Of a DNA stretch of 64,000 nucleotides, positions 1 through 9,170 are shown one piece after another. The stretch is from Oribacterium sp. C9 (GTDB lineage: Bacteria > Bacillota > Clostridia > Lachnospirales > Lachnospiraceae), in assembly GCF_002007235.1 (NCBI RefSeq), contig NZ_MUHW01000019.1, positions 19,240 to 83,239 of the forward strand. Direction: 5' to 3'. Positions within the stretch are counted from its first letter, which is position 1. Each line of letters opens with the position of its first letter. The notes beneath the pieces are model-generated. The model did no database searches. It was not told the DNA's origin and saw only the letters and a program-made list of their open reading frames with translations. A program made the translations under genes and the position numbers.

Positions 1-678
1 ATGGCAGATAAGCTTCATCCCGTCAACAGCGGCGATTTCGTAGGTATCGAGTTCCATGTGCTTGGACGCACCGAGCTTGACATAAAGCTTGATCTTCCGG
101 GTAAGTACAATGTCTACAATGCCATGGCAGCCATCAGCTGTCTCACTCTTTCCGGCATCCACCAGAAGGCGATCCTCAGTGCTCTCAGAAAGGTACATGT
201 AGCAGGTAGAACAGAGGTGGCATTTAAGAACGACAACATGTCTGTTCTCGTAGACTATGCCCACAATGAGATGGCTATGGAGAACCTGCTCAGCACCCTG
301 AGAGAATATGAGCCAAAGCGTCTTGTAGTTGTTTTCGGCTGCGGCGGAAACAGAGCCAAGGACAGAAGATACGGTATGGGCAAGGCTGCTGCAGAATTCG
401 CAGATCTCAGCATCCTGACTTCCGACAACTCCCGTTTCGAGGAGCCGGAGGATATCATAAACGATATCAAGTCTACACTTGTTCCTGCAGGCGGCAAGTT
501 CGTCGAGATCCCAGACAGACGTGAGGCCATCGAATATGCCATGACCCATGCGGAAAAAGGTGATATGATCGCCGTTATCGGAAAGGGTCATGAGGACTAT
601 CAGGAAGTAAAAGGCGTAAGAACTCATTTCCTCGACAGTGAAGTGATCAAAGAGACCGCAAAAAAATACAATCTATAA
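1..678 (+). CDS. murE: UDP-N-acetylmuramyl-tripeptide synthetase MurE, C-terminal part (gene begins before the window)
   Basis: MurE is a cytoplasmic Mur ligase that adds the third amino acid to UDP-MurNAc-L-Ala-D-Glu. The visible 225 residues cover the end of the central ATPase domain and the whole C-terminal ligase domain, with the family blocks VDYAHN, FGCGGNRAKDRRYGMG and GKGHEDYQ. A full MurE is about 480-500 residues, so the reading frame almost certainly continues upstream and the first ATG is internal. The amino-acid selection motif reads DNSR instead of the common DNPR. It keeps the Asp, Asn and Arg that contact meso-diaminopimelate, so DAP addition is likely but not proven. murF follows after 18 nt, which suggests one mur operon. 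Confidence 0.9.
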   Translation: MADKLHPVNSGDFVGIEFHVLGRTELDIKLDLPGKYNVYNAMAAISCLTLSGIHQKAILSALRKVHVAGRTEVAFKNDNMSVLVDYAHNEMAMENLLSTLREYEPKRLVVVFGCGGNRAKDRRYGMGKAAAEFADLSILTSDNSRFEEPEDIINDIKSTLVPAGGKFVEIPDRREAIEYAMTHAEKGDMIAVIGKGHEDYQEVKGVRTHFLDSEVIKETAKKYNL

Positions 679-696
679 CTATAAAGAGGACTTTAT

Positions 697-2031
697 ATGA
701 TAGCTGCAGATAAAAGCTTCGGTTTTACAGATGAAGGTATCGAGGAGATAGTACTTGATTCCAGAAAAGAGATGCATAACGCGCTGTTCGTTCCCATCAT
801 CGGAGAGCGCAGTGACGGACATGACTACATCGATATGGCTATAAAGAACGGTGCCGTTGCTGTACTTTCTTCCAGAGACATCAAGCCTTTTCAGGAAATG
901 TATCCGGAGGTAAGGTTCTATCAGGTTCCTGACACCAGGACTGCTCTTCAGGAAATAGGCTACATGGAGCGTCTTAAGTTCCATGGAAAGGTCATAGGTG
1001 TTACCGGTTCCGTAGGAAAGACCACCACCAGAAACATGATCGCAGCGGCTCTCAGCGCCGGAATGAAGGTATTCCAGACTGCAGGAAACGCAAACTCTCA
1101 GGTTGGCGTTCCCATCACCATGTTCCAGATGGCTCATTCAGGAGCTGATATCGCAGTTATCGAGCTTGGTATTTCAGAGCCCGGTGAAATGACAAAAATT
1201 GCCAATGTTGCCTGTGTGGACATTGCTGCTGTAACAAACATCGGCATCGCTCATATCGAATACCTGAAGACTCAGGAAAACATCATGAAGGAGAAGCTCC
1301 ATATCCTTGACGGTTCCAAAGACAACAGTGTTCTCTACACAAACGATGATGACCCGTTACTCAGAACTCTGACTGTGGACAAGCTCCATGAGTTCGGTAT
1401 CGCTAAGGATAAAAACATTGACATAAGACATTACTCACTGAAGGATTACAGCTTATCACTTCTTATGAAGGGGAATCACATGCTTCAGAATGCCTCTGCC
1501 GCCATGCATATTGCAGAGGATGTTTTAGTGGACACTGAGGGAGCGAAGGCTAAGCTCGAGTGCTTTACAGGAGTTCAGGGTCGTGGAGAGACCTTCAGGA
1601 CCACATCCGGCGTCACCATCATCGATGACGCTTACAATGCTTCCCCTGTTTCCATGAAAGCGGGACTCGAAGCATTATCACAGATCGAGGGAACAAGAAG
1701 GATTGCTGTCCTTGCGGATATGCTGGAGCTCGGAGACAAGACTCTCGACTACCATAGAGAGGTTGGGGAATACCTCGCAACACTCCCTATAGATGTTGTT
1801 TTCCTTCTTGGCGAAAAGGCATCCTACATAGGTACAGGCATAAGCGCTGTCTTTGACTCTTCTGACAGAGACAATGTAAAAAAGCCTACTATCGAGTATT
1901 TCAATGATTTTTCAGAACTCGATAATACCATTCATGCAGTTGCCAAGAACGGAGACGTTGTTTTATTTAAAGGTTCCAACAGTATGAAATTGTCTGAGAT
2001 CGTAAAGGAATTCAGACAGGAAAAAGTTTGA
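697..2031 (+). CDS. murF: UDP-N-acetylmuramoyl-tripeptide-D-alanyl-D-alanine ligase MurF
   Basis: MurF joins D-Ala-D-Ala to the UDP-MurNAc tripeptide, the last cytoplasmic ligation of peptidoglycan precursor synthesis. The 444-residue length is normal. An N-terminal substrate domain (DSRKEM block) is followed by the Mur-ligase P-loop VTGSVGKTTTRNM at about residue 107, the IELGISEPGEM block and the C-terminal IDDAYNASPVSM motif. An AAAGAGGA ribosome site precedes the ATG. The stop codon overlaps the priA start (TGATG), so the two are translationally coupled. Together with murE this is a wall-precursor operon. Confidence 0.95.
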   Translation: MIAADKSFGFTDEGIEEIVLDSRKEMHNALFVPIIGERSDGHDYIDMAIKNGAVAVLSSRDIKPFQEMYPEVRFYQVPDTRTALQEIGYMERLKFHGKVIGVTGSVGKTTTRNMIAAALSAGMKVFQTAGNANSQVGVPITMFQMAHSGADIAVIELGISEPGEMTKIANVACVDIAAVTNIGIAHIEYLKTQENIMKEKLHILDGSKDNSVLYTNDDDPLLRTLTVDKLHEFGIAKDKNIDIRHYSLKDYSLSLLMKGNHMLQNASAAMHIAEDVLVDTEGAKAKLECFTGVQGRGETFRTTSGVTIIDDAYNASPVSMKAGLEALSQIEGTRRIAVLADMLELGDKTLDYHREVGEYLATLPIDVVFLLGEKASYIGTGISAVFDSSDRDNVKKPTIEYFNDFSELDNTIHAVAKNGDVVLFKGSNSMKLSEIVKEFRQEKV

Positions 2032-4160
2032 TGTACGCACAGATAATTATCGATATCACAAGCGATGCTCTGGACAGGGCATACACATACCGCATCCCTG
2101 ATGGGATGCAAGTTTCAGCAGGGGATAGAGTTTCTATCCCTTTTGGTGTTTCAAACGCCATAAAAACCGGATATGTAGTAGGTCTGACAGAGCATGTGGA
2201 CTATGATCCCGACAAGGTGAAGGAAATAAAGAGCGTCATGCATGACGCCATCTCGGTGAAGGAGCAGCTCATCCATCTGGCATCCTGGATGTCAGTGGAA
2301 TACGGCACCACCATGAATCAGTGCCTGAAGACTGTCCTTCCCGTAAAGCGTGCAGTAAGAAAGAATTCCCGACGTATAGATCCCCTTCTTCGATATGCCG
2401 AGGAAAAGGATGAGTATCACGAACTTAATCCCGAGCAACAGGCGGCGGCAGACAGTATAGTAGAGGGCTTCAAAAAATGCGTAGAAAAAGCATGTGTAGA
2501 TAATGACTGTTCCGGCACAGCATCTGCATCTGTCCCTTTAGCCGGCAGATCATCCTATGAGCTGTCAGCCCACACCGGTGAAGCCTCATCACTCCGGAAA
2601 AATCCTGATATATCAGTTCCCCGATACCTCCTTCACGGAATCACCGGTTCCGGAAAGACCGAGGTCTATCTTCATGTTATGGAGCAGGTCATAAAGGCGG
2701 GATATAAGGTGATAATGCTTATCCCGGAGATCTCTCTCACATATCAGACTGTCATAAGAGTATCCACCCGATTTAAGGGGCGTGTGGCCATACTTAATTC
2801 CAGAATGAGCATCGGAGAACGTTTCGAGCAGTACATGAAATGTGAAAAGGGTGAGGTGGATATTCTGGTGGGACCCCGCTCTGCTGTATTCGCTCCCTTT
2901 GAAAAGCTCGGAATCATCATTATGGACGAGGAGCACGAGGGGGCCTACAAGTCAGAAACAGCCCCAAGATATGAAACAAGAGACGTGGCATATGAGAGAG
3001 CGAAGCTCTGTCACTGTCCCGTACTTTACGGCTCAGCCACACCCTCTGTTAATATTTACACTCAGGCTCTGAAGAATGAAGTCTCTCTCATAGAACTTCA
3101 CCGAAGGGCCAAATCCGGTTCCAGTCTCGCTGCAACCGAGATCATAGATCTGAGAGAAGAGCTGGCGAAAGGAAACCGCAGTATCTTTTCGAACAGGCTT
3201 CATGAGCTCATAAAAGAAAAACTCCAAAGGCATGAGCAGATCATGCTTTTCATGAACAGAAGAGGCTACAGCAGTTTTGTTTCCTGCAGAAGCTGCGGTC
3301 AGGCCATAAAATGTCCTCATTGTGACGTATCACTTACTCTTCACAGAGACGGGATCATGAGATGTCATTACTGCGGATATGAGATACCGGTTATGAAGAA
3401 GTGTCCTACCTGCGGCAGTCCTTATCTTGCCCCATTCGGGTTCGGAACAGAAAAGCTGGAAAGCCTTGTGAAACAGACATTTCCCGAAGCCGCAGTCCTC
3501 AGAATGGATGCAGATACCACAAAGAACAAGGGCGGACATGAAAAGATACTGGAACAGTTCAGAAGTCATAAAGCAGACATACTTATAGGAACCCAGATGA
3601 TAGTGAAGGGACATGACTTCCCTGATGTGACTCTCGTAGGTCTCATCGCAGCTGATCTAAGTCTTTCCGCACCTGATTTCCATGCATCGGAAAAAACCTT
3701 CCAGCTCATAACCCAGGCAGCAGGAAGAGCAGGTCGTGACAAGGATTCAGGTCAGGTCATCATCCAGACCTATCAGCCGGATCATTATTCTATAGCCCTT
3801 TCCGCCGCACAGAACTATAAGCTTTTCTACGAAAAGGAGATGAGGTTCAGAAAGCTGATGGGATACCCTCCCATAGAGCACCTCATGACTATACAGCTTC
3901 TTTCGAAGGATGAGGACATGCTCGGTATAATAAGTGATTCTGCGGCACAGACATTTAAACAGGAATGCGACGCAGCAAAGGCGGAATTTATCGGACCTCT
4001 CAATGCAAGCGTATACAAGGTGAATGACATATACAGAAAAATCGTGTATATTAAACATCCTGAGCATGATATAATTATTCGGTTAAGGGACAGATTCACC
4101 GCCTTGGTACGAAATGTTGATAAACGTGGATTTGTCATGTTAAATTACGATGTACAATGA
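2031..4160 (+). CDS. priA: Primosomal protein N', replication restart helicase PriA
   Basis: PriA is a superfamily 2 DNA helicase that reloads the replisome at stalled forks. The 709-residue protein has the N-terminal 3' DNA-binding domain, Walker A HGITGSGKTEVY at about residue 203, a DEEH box, and a zinc-binding insert with four CxxC pairs (CRSCG, CPHC, CHYCG, CPTCG). ATG at 2031 is preferred over the in-frame TTG at 2028 because it gives a 1-nt overlap with the murF stop and good spacing from an AGGAAAAAG site. A segment of roughly 45 residues before Walker A (about 148-195), rich in Ser, Ala and Cys, looks like a lineage-specific linker insertion. No clear terminator follows before def. 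Confidence 0.95.
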   Translation: MYAQIIIDITSDALDRAYTYRIPDGMQVSAGDRVSIPFGVSNAIKTGYVVGLTEHVDYDPDKVKEIKSVMHDAISVKEQLIHLASWMSVEYGTTMNQCLKTVLPVKRAVRKNSRRIDPLLRYAEEKDEYHELNPEQQAAADSIVEGFKKCVEKACVDNDCSGTASASVPLAGRSSYELSAHTGEASSLRKNPDISVPRYLLHGITGSGKTEVYLHVMEQVIKAGYKVIMLIPEISLTYQTVIRVSTRFKGRVAILNSRMSIGERFEQYMKCEKGEVDILVGPRSAVFAPFEKLGIIIMDEEHEGAYKSETAPRYETRDVAYERAKLCHCPVLYGSATPSVNIYTQALKNEVSLIELHRRAKSGSSLAATEIIDLREELAKGNRSIFSNRLHELIKEKLQRHEQIMLFMNRRGYSSFVSCRSCGQAIKCPHCDVSLTLHRDGIMRCHYCGYEIPVMKKCPTCGSPYLAPFGFGTEKLESLVKQTFPEAAVLRMDADTTKNKGGHEKILEQFRSHKADILIGTQMIVKGHDFPDVTLVGLIAADLSLSAPDFHASEKTFQLITQAAGRAGRDKDSGQVIIQTYQPDHYSIALSAAQNYKLFYEKEMRFRKLMGYPPIEHLMTIQLLSKDEDMLGIISDSAAQTFKQECDAAKAEFIGPLNASVYKVNDIYRKIVYIKHPEHDIIIRLRDRFTALVRNVDKRGFVMLNYDVQ

Positions 4161-4242
4161 AAGGCTTGTGTACATATATCACAGTTCACTATCCTTTCTA
4201 AGATAAATCAATAATAAACCATATATATTTAGGGAGTTTAAA

Positions 4243-4758
4243 ATGGCATTAAGAACAATCAGAGTAATCGGAGATCCTATTCTTGAAAAGGAGTGCAAGC
4301 CTATAAAGGCTGTATCCGACCGCACAAAGGAGCTCATCATGGATATGTTTGAGACCATGTATGATGCAAACGGTGTAGGTCTTGCCGCACCGCAGGTAGG
4401 TATACTCCGTCAGCTTTTCGTTGTAGATATCGGAGACGGAAAGCGTTATGTATGTATCAATCCGACAGTTACAGCCATCGGCGAGGAAGAGCAGACAGGC
4501 GAAGAGGGCTGTCTATCAGTTCCGGGCAAGGAGGGAGTAGTTACCCGTCCTATGAAGGTTCATGTAAAGGCTTATGACATCAACATGGAGCCATATGAGT
4601 TCGACGCCGAGGGTCTTCTTGCAAGAGCCATGGCTCACGAGAATGATCATTTACACGGTGTTCTCTATACCACAAAGGTAGAGGGCGAGCTTGAGGACGT
4701 AACATACGAAAACCTCGAGGAATATGATTTCGACGAGGATGAAATGGAAGAAGCATAA
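4243..4758 (+). CDS. def: Peptide deformylase
   Basis: This metalloenzyme removes the N-formyl group from nascent proteins. The three catalytic motifs are all visible in the 171-residue protein: GVGLAAPQVG, EEGCLSVPG, and AMAHENDHLHG, a HExDH-type motif in which the usual QHEIDHL reads AHENDHL. His and Glu of the metal site are kept. A GGGAG site precedes the ATG. The C-terminus is very acidic (EEYDFDEDEMEEA). fmt, which supplies the formyl group on the initiator tRNA, is the next gene. Confidence 0.95.
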   Translation: MALRTIRVIGDPILEKECKPIKAVSDRTKELIMDMFETMYDANGVGLAAPQVGILRQLFVVDIGDGKRYVCINPTVTAIGEEEQTGEEGCLSVPGKEGVVTRPMKVHVKAYDINMEPYEFDAEGLLARAMAHENDHLHGVLYTTKVEGELEDVTYENLEEYDFDEDEMEEA

Positions 4759-4773
4759 GACTTCACATTTTTT

Positions 4774-4808
4774 GAATCCTTCGGTATGTGTAATGTACTG
4801 AAGGATCC
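4774..4808 (+). repeat. Hairpin between def and fmt
   Basis: An inverted repeat with arms AATCCTTCGGT and ACTGAAGGAT, one mismatch apart, lies in the 101-nt gap between def and fmt. No U-run follows, so it is more likely an RNA processing or stability hairpin than a terminator. Confidence 0.5.
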
Positions 4809-4859
4809 AAAAGCATATCTCGAAGTGCTCAGCTTATTTAGCCTATCAGGAGGAAAGAT

Positions 4860-5837
4860 TTGAAAGTAATATTCATGGGAACACCTGATTTTGCGGTGTC
4901 AACATTAGACTATCTTTATAAGGCAGGTCATGACATATCTCTCGTTGTCACTCAGCCTGACCGTCCGAAGGGTCGTCACGGAGAAGCACAGAAGAGTGAT
5001 GTAAGGATCGCTGCCGAGAATTACGGCATACCTGTTATCACCCCTCTCAAGATCCGTTCCGATGAGGAAGCAAAACAGCTCCTCAGAGATCAGGCTCCTG
5101 ACGTTATCGTTGTTACAGCCTTCGGTCAGATACTTCCTCAAGAGATTCTGGATATTCCTAAGTACGGATGCATCAATGTTCATGCATCACTGCTTCCGAA
5201 ATACCGCGGAGCCGCACCTATACAGTGGGCGGTTCTTAACGGCGATGAGGAATCAGGTGTCACCACCATGATGATGGATGCCGGTCTCGATACTGGAGAC
5301 ATACTCATGACGAAGAAGCTCCGCCTCGATAAAAAAGAGACCGGCGGAAGCCTTTTTGACAAGCTTGCGGCACTTGGCGGAGAGCTCATAGTTGAGACTC
5401 TGGAGGCATTGGAAAAGGGCACACTTACCCGTACTCCTCAGGATGCTTCCCTCGCCACAAAGGTAGGTCTCTTTACAAAATCATCAGGTCTTATAGACTG
5501 GTCACGTCCGGCAGTTGAGATAGAGCGTCAGATCCGCGGTCTCAACCCATGGCCTTCAGCCTACACCTTCCTTTCTGGAAAGCAGCTTAAGTTATGGGAT
5601 GCGGATGTTCTCACAGCCTCCGACATAAAGGAATATGATCTTCAGGAGGTTTCTGTTCTTGAAACGGATAGAGACTCTGAAAAGTCAGAACATGCAAAAT
5701 CCGCAAAGCTCCTTAGTGACAGAAAGAAACTCCTCATCGCAGTATGCGGCGAGGATCATCTCAGACTTAACGAGCTCCAGCTTGAAGGAAAGAAGCGCAT
5801 GACAGCGGAAGATTTCCTTAGAGGTTATCGATTCTGA
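4860..5837 (+). CDS. fmt: Methionyl-tRNA formyltransferase
   Basis: Fmt formylates Met-tRNA(fMet) using 10-formyl-tetrahydrofolate. The 325-residue protein starts VIFMGTPDFAVSTLDYL and carries the core signature NVHASLLPKYRGAAPIQWA with the conserved Asn and His, then the Asp of TMMMDAGLDTGD. The C-terminal OB-like domain covers about residues 205-325. The start is TTG at 4860, placed after a strong AGGAGGAAAG ribosome site; no nearby ATG fits. The def-fmt pairing is conserved in many bacteria. Confidence 0.95.
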   Translation: MKVIFMGTPDFAVSTLDYLYKAGHDISLVVTQPDRPKGRHGEAQKSDVRIAAENYGIPVITPLKIRSDEEAKQLLRDQAPDVIVVTAFGQILPQEILDIPKYGCINVHASLLPKYRGAAPIQWAVLNGDEESGVTTMMMDAGLDTGDILMTKKLRLDKKETGGSLFDKLAALGGELIVETLEALEKGTLTRTPQDASLATKVGLFTKSSGLIDWSRPAVEIERQIRGLNPWPSAYTFLSGKQLKLWDADVLTASDIKEYDLQEVSVLETDRDSEKSEHAKSAKLLSDRKKLLIAVCGEDHLRLNELQLEGKKRMTAEDFLRGYRF

Positions 5838-5867
5838 TTTTATTTAGTGAACAGGGGAGGATTTACT

Positions 5868-6575
5868 ATGTACGGTTACGGATATCCGATGTATTTTGAT
5901 TGGACATATATTCTTGTTCTCATCGGTGCGGCTTTAAGTATGATGGCCAGCGCCAATGTTAAATCAACCTTTGAAAAGTATTCAAGAATTCAGTCAGGTT
6001 CAGGACTTACAGGTGCACAGGCAGCTGAGATGATACTTCAGAGAAACGGTATCAGCAATGTCAGAGTTCAGGGCATCGCAGGACACCTTACAGATAACTA
6101 TGTACCAAGTAAGAAGGTCCTTAATTTAAGTCAGTCAACCATCGGCAGCACATCTATCGCTGCCATCGGCGTTGCCGCCCATGAGTGCGGTCATGCCATT
6201 CAGGACGCCAGAAGTTATTCACCTCTTGTACTTACGAGAACCATATCACCTGCCTGCGCCATCGCTTCAAAGTTTTCTATTCCATTGATCATCTTTGGTC
6301 TGGTTATAGGTATGACACCTCTTATCAATTTCGGCATCATTGCTTTTGTTGTGGCTATCTCTTTCCAGATTCTCACTCTGCCTGTAGAGTTCGACGCTTC
6401 AAGAAGAGCAGTTCAGACTCTTCAGGAGAACGGCATGATGACACAGGAGGAGCTTGCAGGTGTAAAGGCTGTTCTTCATGCAGCCGCCCTTACATATGTT
6501 GCCGCTGCCGCATCATCGATTTTACAGCTTTTACGTTTGATCCTCATAGCAAAGGGAAGAGAAAGAAGAAGATAA
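5868..6575 (+). CDS. Membrane zinc metallopeptidase, YugP family
   Basis: This 235-residue protein belongs to the neutral zinc metallopeptidase family typified by Bacillus YugP. The motif AAHECGHAIQ is the HExxH zinc site. About four hydrophobic membrane segments flank it: an N-terminal one near residues 5-25, a pair near 135-175, and one near the C-terminus. ATG at 5868 is chosen over the GTG at 5847 because AGGGGAGG sits 7 nt upstream. It lies between fmt and rsmB, as often seen in Clostridia. The substrate is unknown. Confidence 0.85.
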   Translation: MYGYGYPMYFDWTYILVLIGAALSMMASANVKSTFEKYSRIQSGSGLTGAQAAEMILQRNGISNVRVQGIAGHLTDNYVPSKKVLNLSQSTIGSTSIAAIGVAAHECGHAIQDARSYSPLVLTRTISPACAIASKFSIPLIIFGLVIGMTPLINFGIIAFVVAISFQILTLPVEFDASRRAVQTLQENGMMTQEELAGVKAVLHAAALTYVAAAASSILQLLRLILIAKGRERRR

Positions 6576-6583
6576 AGTAATAA

Positions 6584-7942
6584 ATGGATATTAAAAAGAA
6601 AAATATCGCAGTAAGAGCCGGTCAAAGAAGCTCCGGCTCCTCTTCAAAGAAAACTTCCGTAAACAGACGGAAGGACAGTAAAACAAACAATACCATTCAG
6701 AAAAAGACCGCAGTAACACCGCGGTCTATTGCTGTTCATAGCCTTATAAAAATTCTTGAAGAAAAGCAGTTCTCCCATATCATCCTGAGAGAGCAGCTTC
6801 ATCAATATACAAATCTGACTGAAAGAGACAGAGCCTTTATCACCCGTCTCGTAGAGGGAACCATAGAGTACTGTATTCAGCTTGACTTCGTCATTAACAA
6901 ATTCAGTAAGACCCATACGAAGAACATGGAACCGGTCATCAGGACCCTTATTCGTATGTCTGTTTACCAGATACTGTATATGGACAAGGTTCCCGACAGT
7001 GCTGCCATCAATGAGGCTGTCACTTTCATAAAGGAACAGAATGAAAACAAGATTTTCTTCCTTTCCGGCTTTGTGAACGGTGTTCTCCGTACCATTTCCA
7101 GGGAGAAGGAGAATATATTTGCAGATCTCGCACATACAGGAAAGACTCCGGCCTACATCAGACTCAGTACGCCTCTCTGGCTCTATGACTATCTCCGTAA
7201 GATCTACGGAAAGGACGATACCGAAAAGATGCTTCAGTGGTTCCTCACGGGATCAAAGGAGAATTATGTCCGATTCAAGGATGGTCATTCTGAAGTGATG
7301 GACGGCAATATCTCAAAGACCAAACTCTTCAAGACAGGAGAGATAACCATTCAGGATTATGCCTCACAGCAGGTTGGTATAGAAGCGTCGCCAAAGGACG
7401 GAGATTATATCGTTGATGTATGTGCCGCTCCGGGAGGAAAGAGCTGCCATGTAGCTGAACTTCTGAAGGGAACAGGGCATGTGGATGCGAGAGATCTCAC
7501 AGAGGACAAGGTCACACTTATACAGGAAAACATCGACAGACTTAAGCTCAAAAACATATCAGCAAGAGCCTTTGATGCGAGAATCCCCGACGAGTCACTT
7601 CTCAACGAAAAAGGTGAAGGAAAGGCTGATATAGTGCTGGCGGATCTTCCCTGTTCCGGTCTCGGTATAATCGGCAAAAAGCCTGATATTCGTTTTGGCG
7701 CATCGCAAGATGGTATAAAAGAGCTTCAGGCTCTTCAGAGAGAGATCCTCACAACCGTAGTGCGCTATGTAAAACCGGGCGGAAAGCTTGTTTATTCCAC
7801 CTGCACACTAAGTAAAGAGGAAAATGAAGACAACAGAGATTTTATACAGAATATGCCGGGATTCACTCTTTTGAAGGAGAGAAAATTCCTGCCGGGTGAG
7901 CCTTCAGACGGATTCTACCTCTGCGTTTTCAAAAAGGACTGA
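6584..7942 (+). CDS. rsmB: 16S rRNA (cytosine-C5)-methyltransferase RsmB
   Basis: RsmB methylates C967 of 16S rRNA with S-adenosylmethionine. An N-terminal NusB-like RNA-binding domain (about residues 45-175) precedes the methyltransferase domain with the SAM motif APGGKS and the two catalytic cysteines in DLPCSGLG and YSTCT. The protein is 452 residues. The first 45 residues are a basic, Ser- and Lys-rich extension beyond the usual family start. The DNA coding for that extension contains two perfect short hairpins, noted separately. rlmN follows closely, so two rRNA methylases are co-transcribed. Confidence 0.93.
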   Translation: MDIKKKNIAVRAGQRSSGSSSKKTSVNRRKDSKTNNTIQKKTAVTPRSIAVHSLIKILEEKQFSHIILREQLHQYTNLTERDRAFITRLVEGTIEYCIQLDFVINKFSKTHTKNMEPVIRTLIRMSVYQILYMDKVPDSAAINEAVTFIKEQNENKIFFLSGFVNGVLRTISREKENIFADLAHTGKTPAYIRLSTPLWLYDYLRKIYGKDDTEKMLQWFLTGSKENYVRFKDGHSEVMDGNISKTKLFKTGEITIQDYASQQVGIEASPKDGDYIVDVCAAPGGKSCHVAELLKGTGHVDARDLTEDKVTLIQENIDRLKLKNISARAFDARIPDESLLNEKGEGKADIVLADLPCSGLGIIGKKPDIRFGASQDGIKELQALQREILTTVVRYVKPGGKLVYSTCTLSKEENEDNRDFIQNMPGFTLLKERKFLPGEPSDGFYLCVFKKD

Positions 7943-8021
7943 TACATAGGTGAACAGACTAAAGCAGGAGTATCTGCCTGCTTTGTCTTATCACATAAAC
8001 ATAGATATAAACAGGAAAAGA

Positions 8022-9074
8022 ATGAAGAACTTACGAGATCTTGAATATAAAGATTTGGAAATGCTTTTATCGGAAATGGGCGAAAAACCCTTCCGTGCCA
8101 AGCAGATATATCAATGGCTTCATGTGAAGCTTGTAGACGGATACGATGAGATGACCAATGTCTCTAAGCAGCTTAGAGATAAGCTTTCAGAGAACTACTC
8201 GGCATCTCTTCCAAAAACCGTAGAGGTACTTACCTCAAAAATCGACGGCACCAAAAAGTTTATCAACCGCATGCAGGACGGACATGTCATAGAGTCTGTG
8301 TGGATGAAATACCAGCATGGCAATTCAGTCTGCATTTCCAGTCAGGTGGGCTGCCGTATGGGCTGCAAGTTCTGCGCCTCCACACTGGACGGTCTCGCAC
8401 GTAACCTCACTTCAGGTGAGATGCTCGGTCAGGTTTACCGTATGCAGCGTGACACCGGCGAGAGAGTTGATAACATTGTCATCATGGGTTCAGGTGAGCC
8501 ACTGGACAACTACGAAGAGTTCACCAGATTTATCCGCATGATATCAGATGAAAACGGGCTCAATATCTCGAGAAGAAACATTACCGTTTCCACCTGCGGA
8601 CTTGTTCCCCGTATAAGAGAGCTTGCGGACGCGAACTACGGCATAACCCTTGCCCTCAGTCTCCATGCTCCTAATGATGAGACCCGTAAGACTCTTATGC
8701 CTATAGCAAATAAGTATTCTCTTTCGGAGATCATGCCTGCCATAGAGTATTATTTTGAAAAAACAGGCAGACGTGTCACCTTCGAGTACTCGGTAGTTGA
8801 AGGTGTGAACGATAACAAGGATGAAGCCCAGCAGCTGGTACGTCTCATAAGAGGAATGAAGAATGAAGGAAAGCTTCAGTGTCACGTCAACCTCATTCCC
8901 GTCAACCCAATAAAAGAGCGTGACTGGAAGAGACCTGACCGTACAAAGATCGAGGCTTTCCAGCATATCCTCGAAAAGAACGGCATCGCAGCCACCATAC
9001 GCCGCGAGATGGGGTCCGATATCTCCGGATCCTGCGGACAATTACGACGCAACTACCTCGAGAATGAAAACTGA
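8022..9074 (+). CDS. rlmN: Dual-specificity rRNA/tRNA adenine-C2 methyltransferase RlmN
   Basis: RlmN is a radical-SAM enzyme that methylates A2503 of 23S rRNA and A37 of some tRNAs. The radical-SAM cluster motif CRMGCKFC is visible, as are the FEYSVVEGVNDN and HVNLIPVNP blocks and the C-terminal SGSCGQLR motif with the second catalytic Cys. ATG at 8022 is chosen because the protein then begins MKNLRDLEYKDLE as the family does, and AGGAAAAG lies just upstream. A GTG at 7950 would add 24 unmatched residues. The length is 350 residues. Confidence 0.95.
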   Translation: MKNLRDLEYKDLEMLLSEMGEKPFRAKQIYQWLHVKLVDGYDEMTNVSKQLRDKLSENYSASLPKTVEVLTSKIDGTKKFINRMQDGHVIESVWMKYQHGNSVCISSQVGCRMGCKFCASTLDGLARNLTSGEMLGQVYRMQRDTGERVDNIVIMGSGEPLDNYEEFTRFIRMISDENGLNISRRNITVSTCGLVPRIRELADANYGITLALSLHAPNDETRKTLMPIANKYSLSEIMPAIEYYFEKTGRRVTFEYSVVEGVNDNKDEAQQLVRLIRGMKNEGKLQCHVNLIPVNPIKERDWKRPDRTKIEAFQHILEKNGIAATIRREMGSDISGSCGQLRRNYLENEN

Positions 9075-9135
9075 GGAAACACGGATTATATCAGCGTTTC
9101 CCTAAAAAGCCTTTTGACGAAGGTCTTTTAAACCA
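9075..9135 (+). repeat. Two small hairpins between rlmN and the phosphatase gene
   Basis: GGAAACAC and GCGTTTCC pair across 9077-9101. A second weaker stem AAAGCCTT/AAGGTCTTT follows. No strong U-run is present, so partial termination or transcript processing is possible. Confidence 0.4.
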
Positions 9136-9170
9136 ACTAGTTATTTGACTGAAACTTTAAGGAGTGACTG

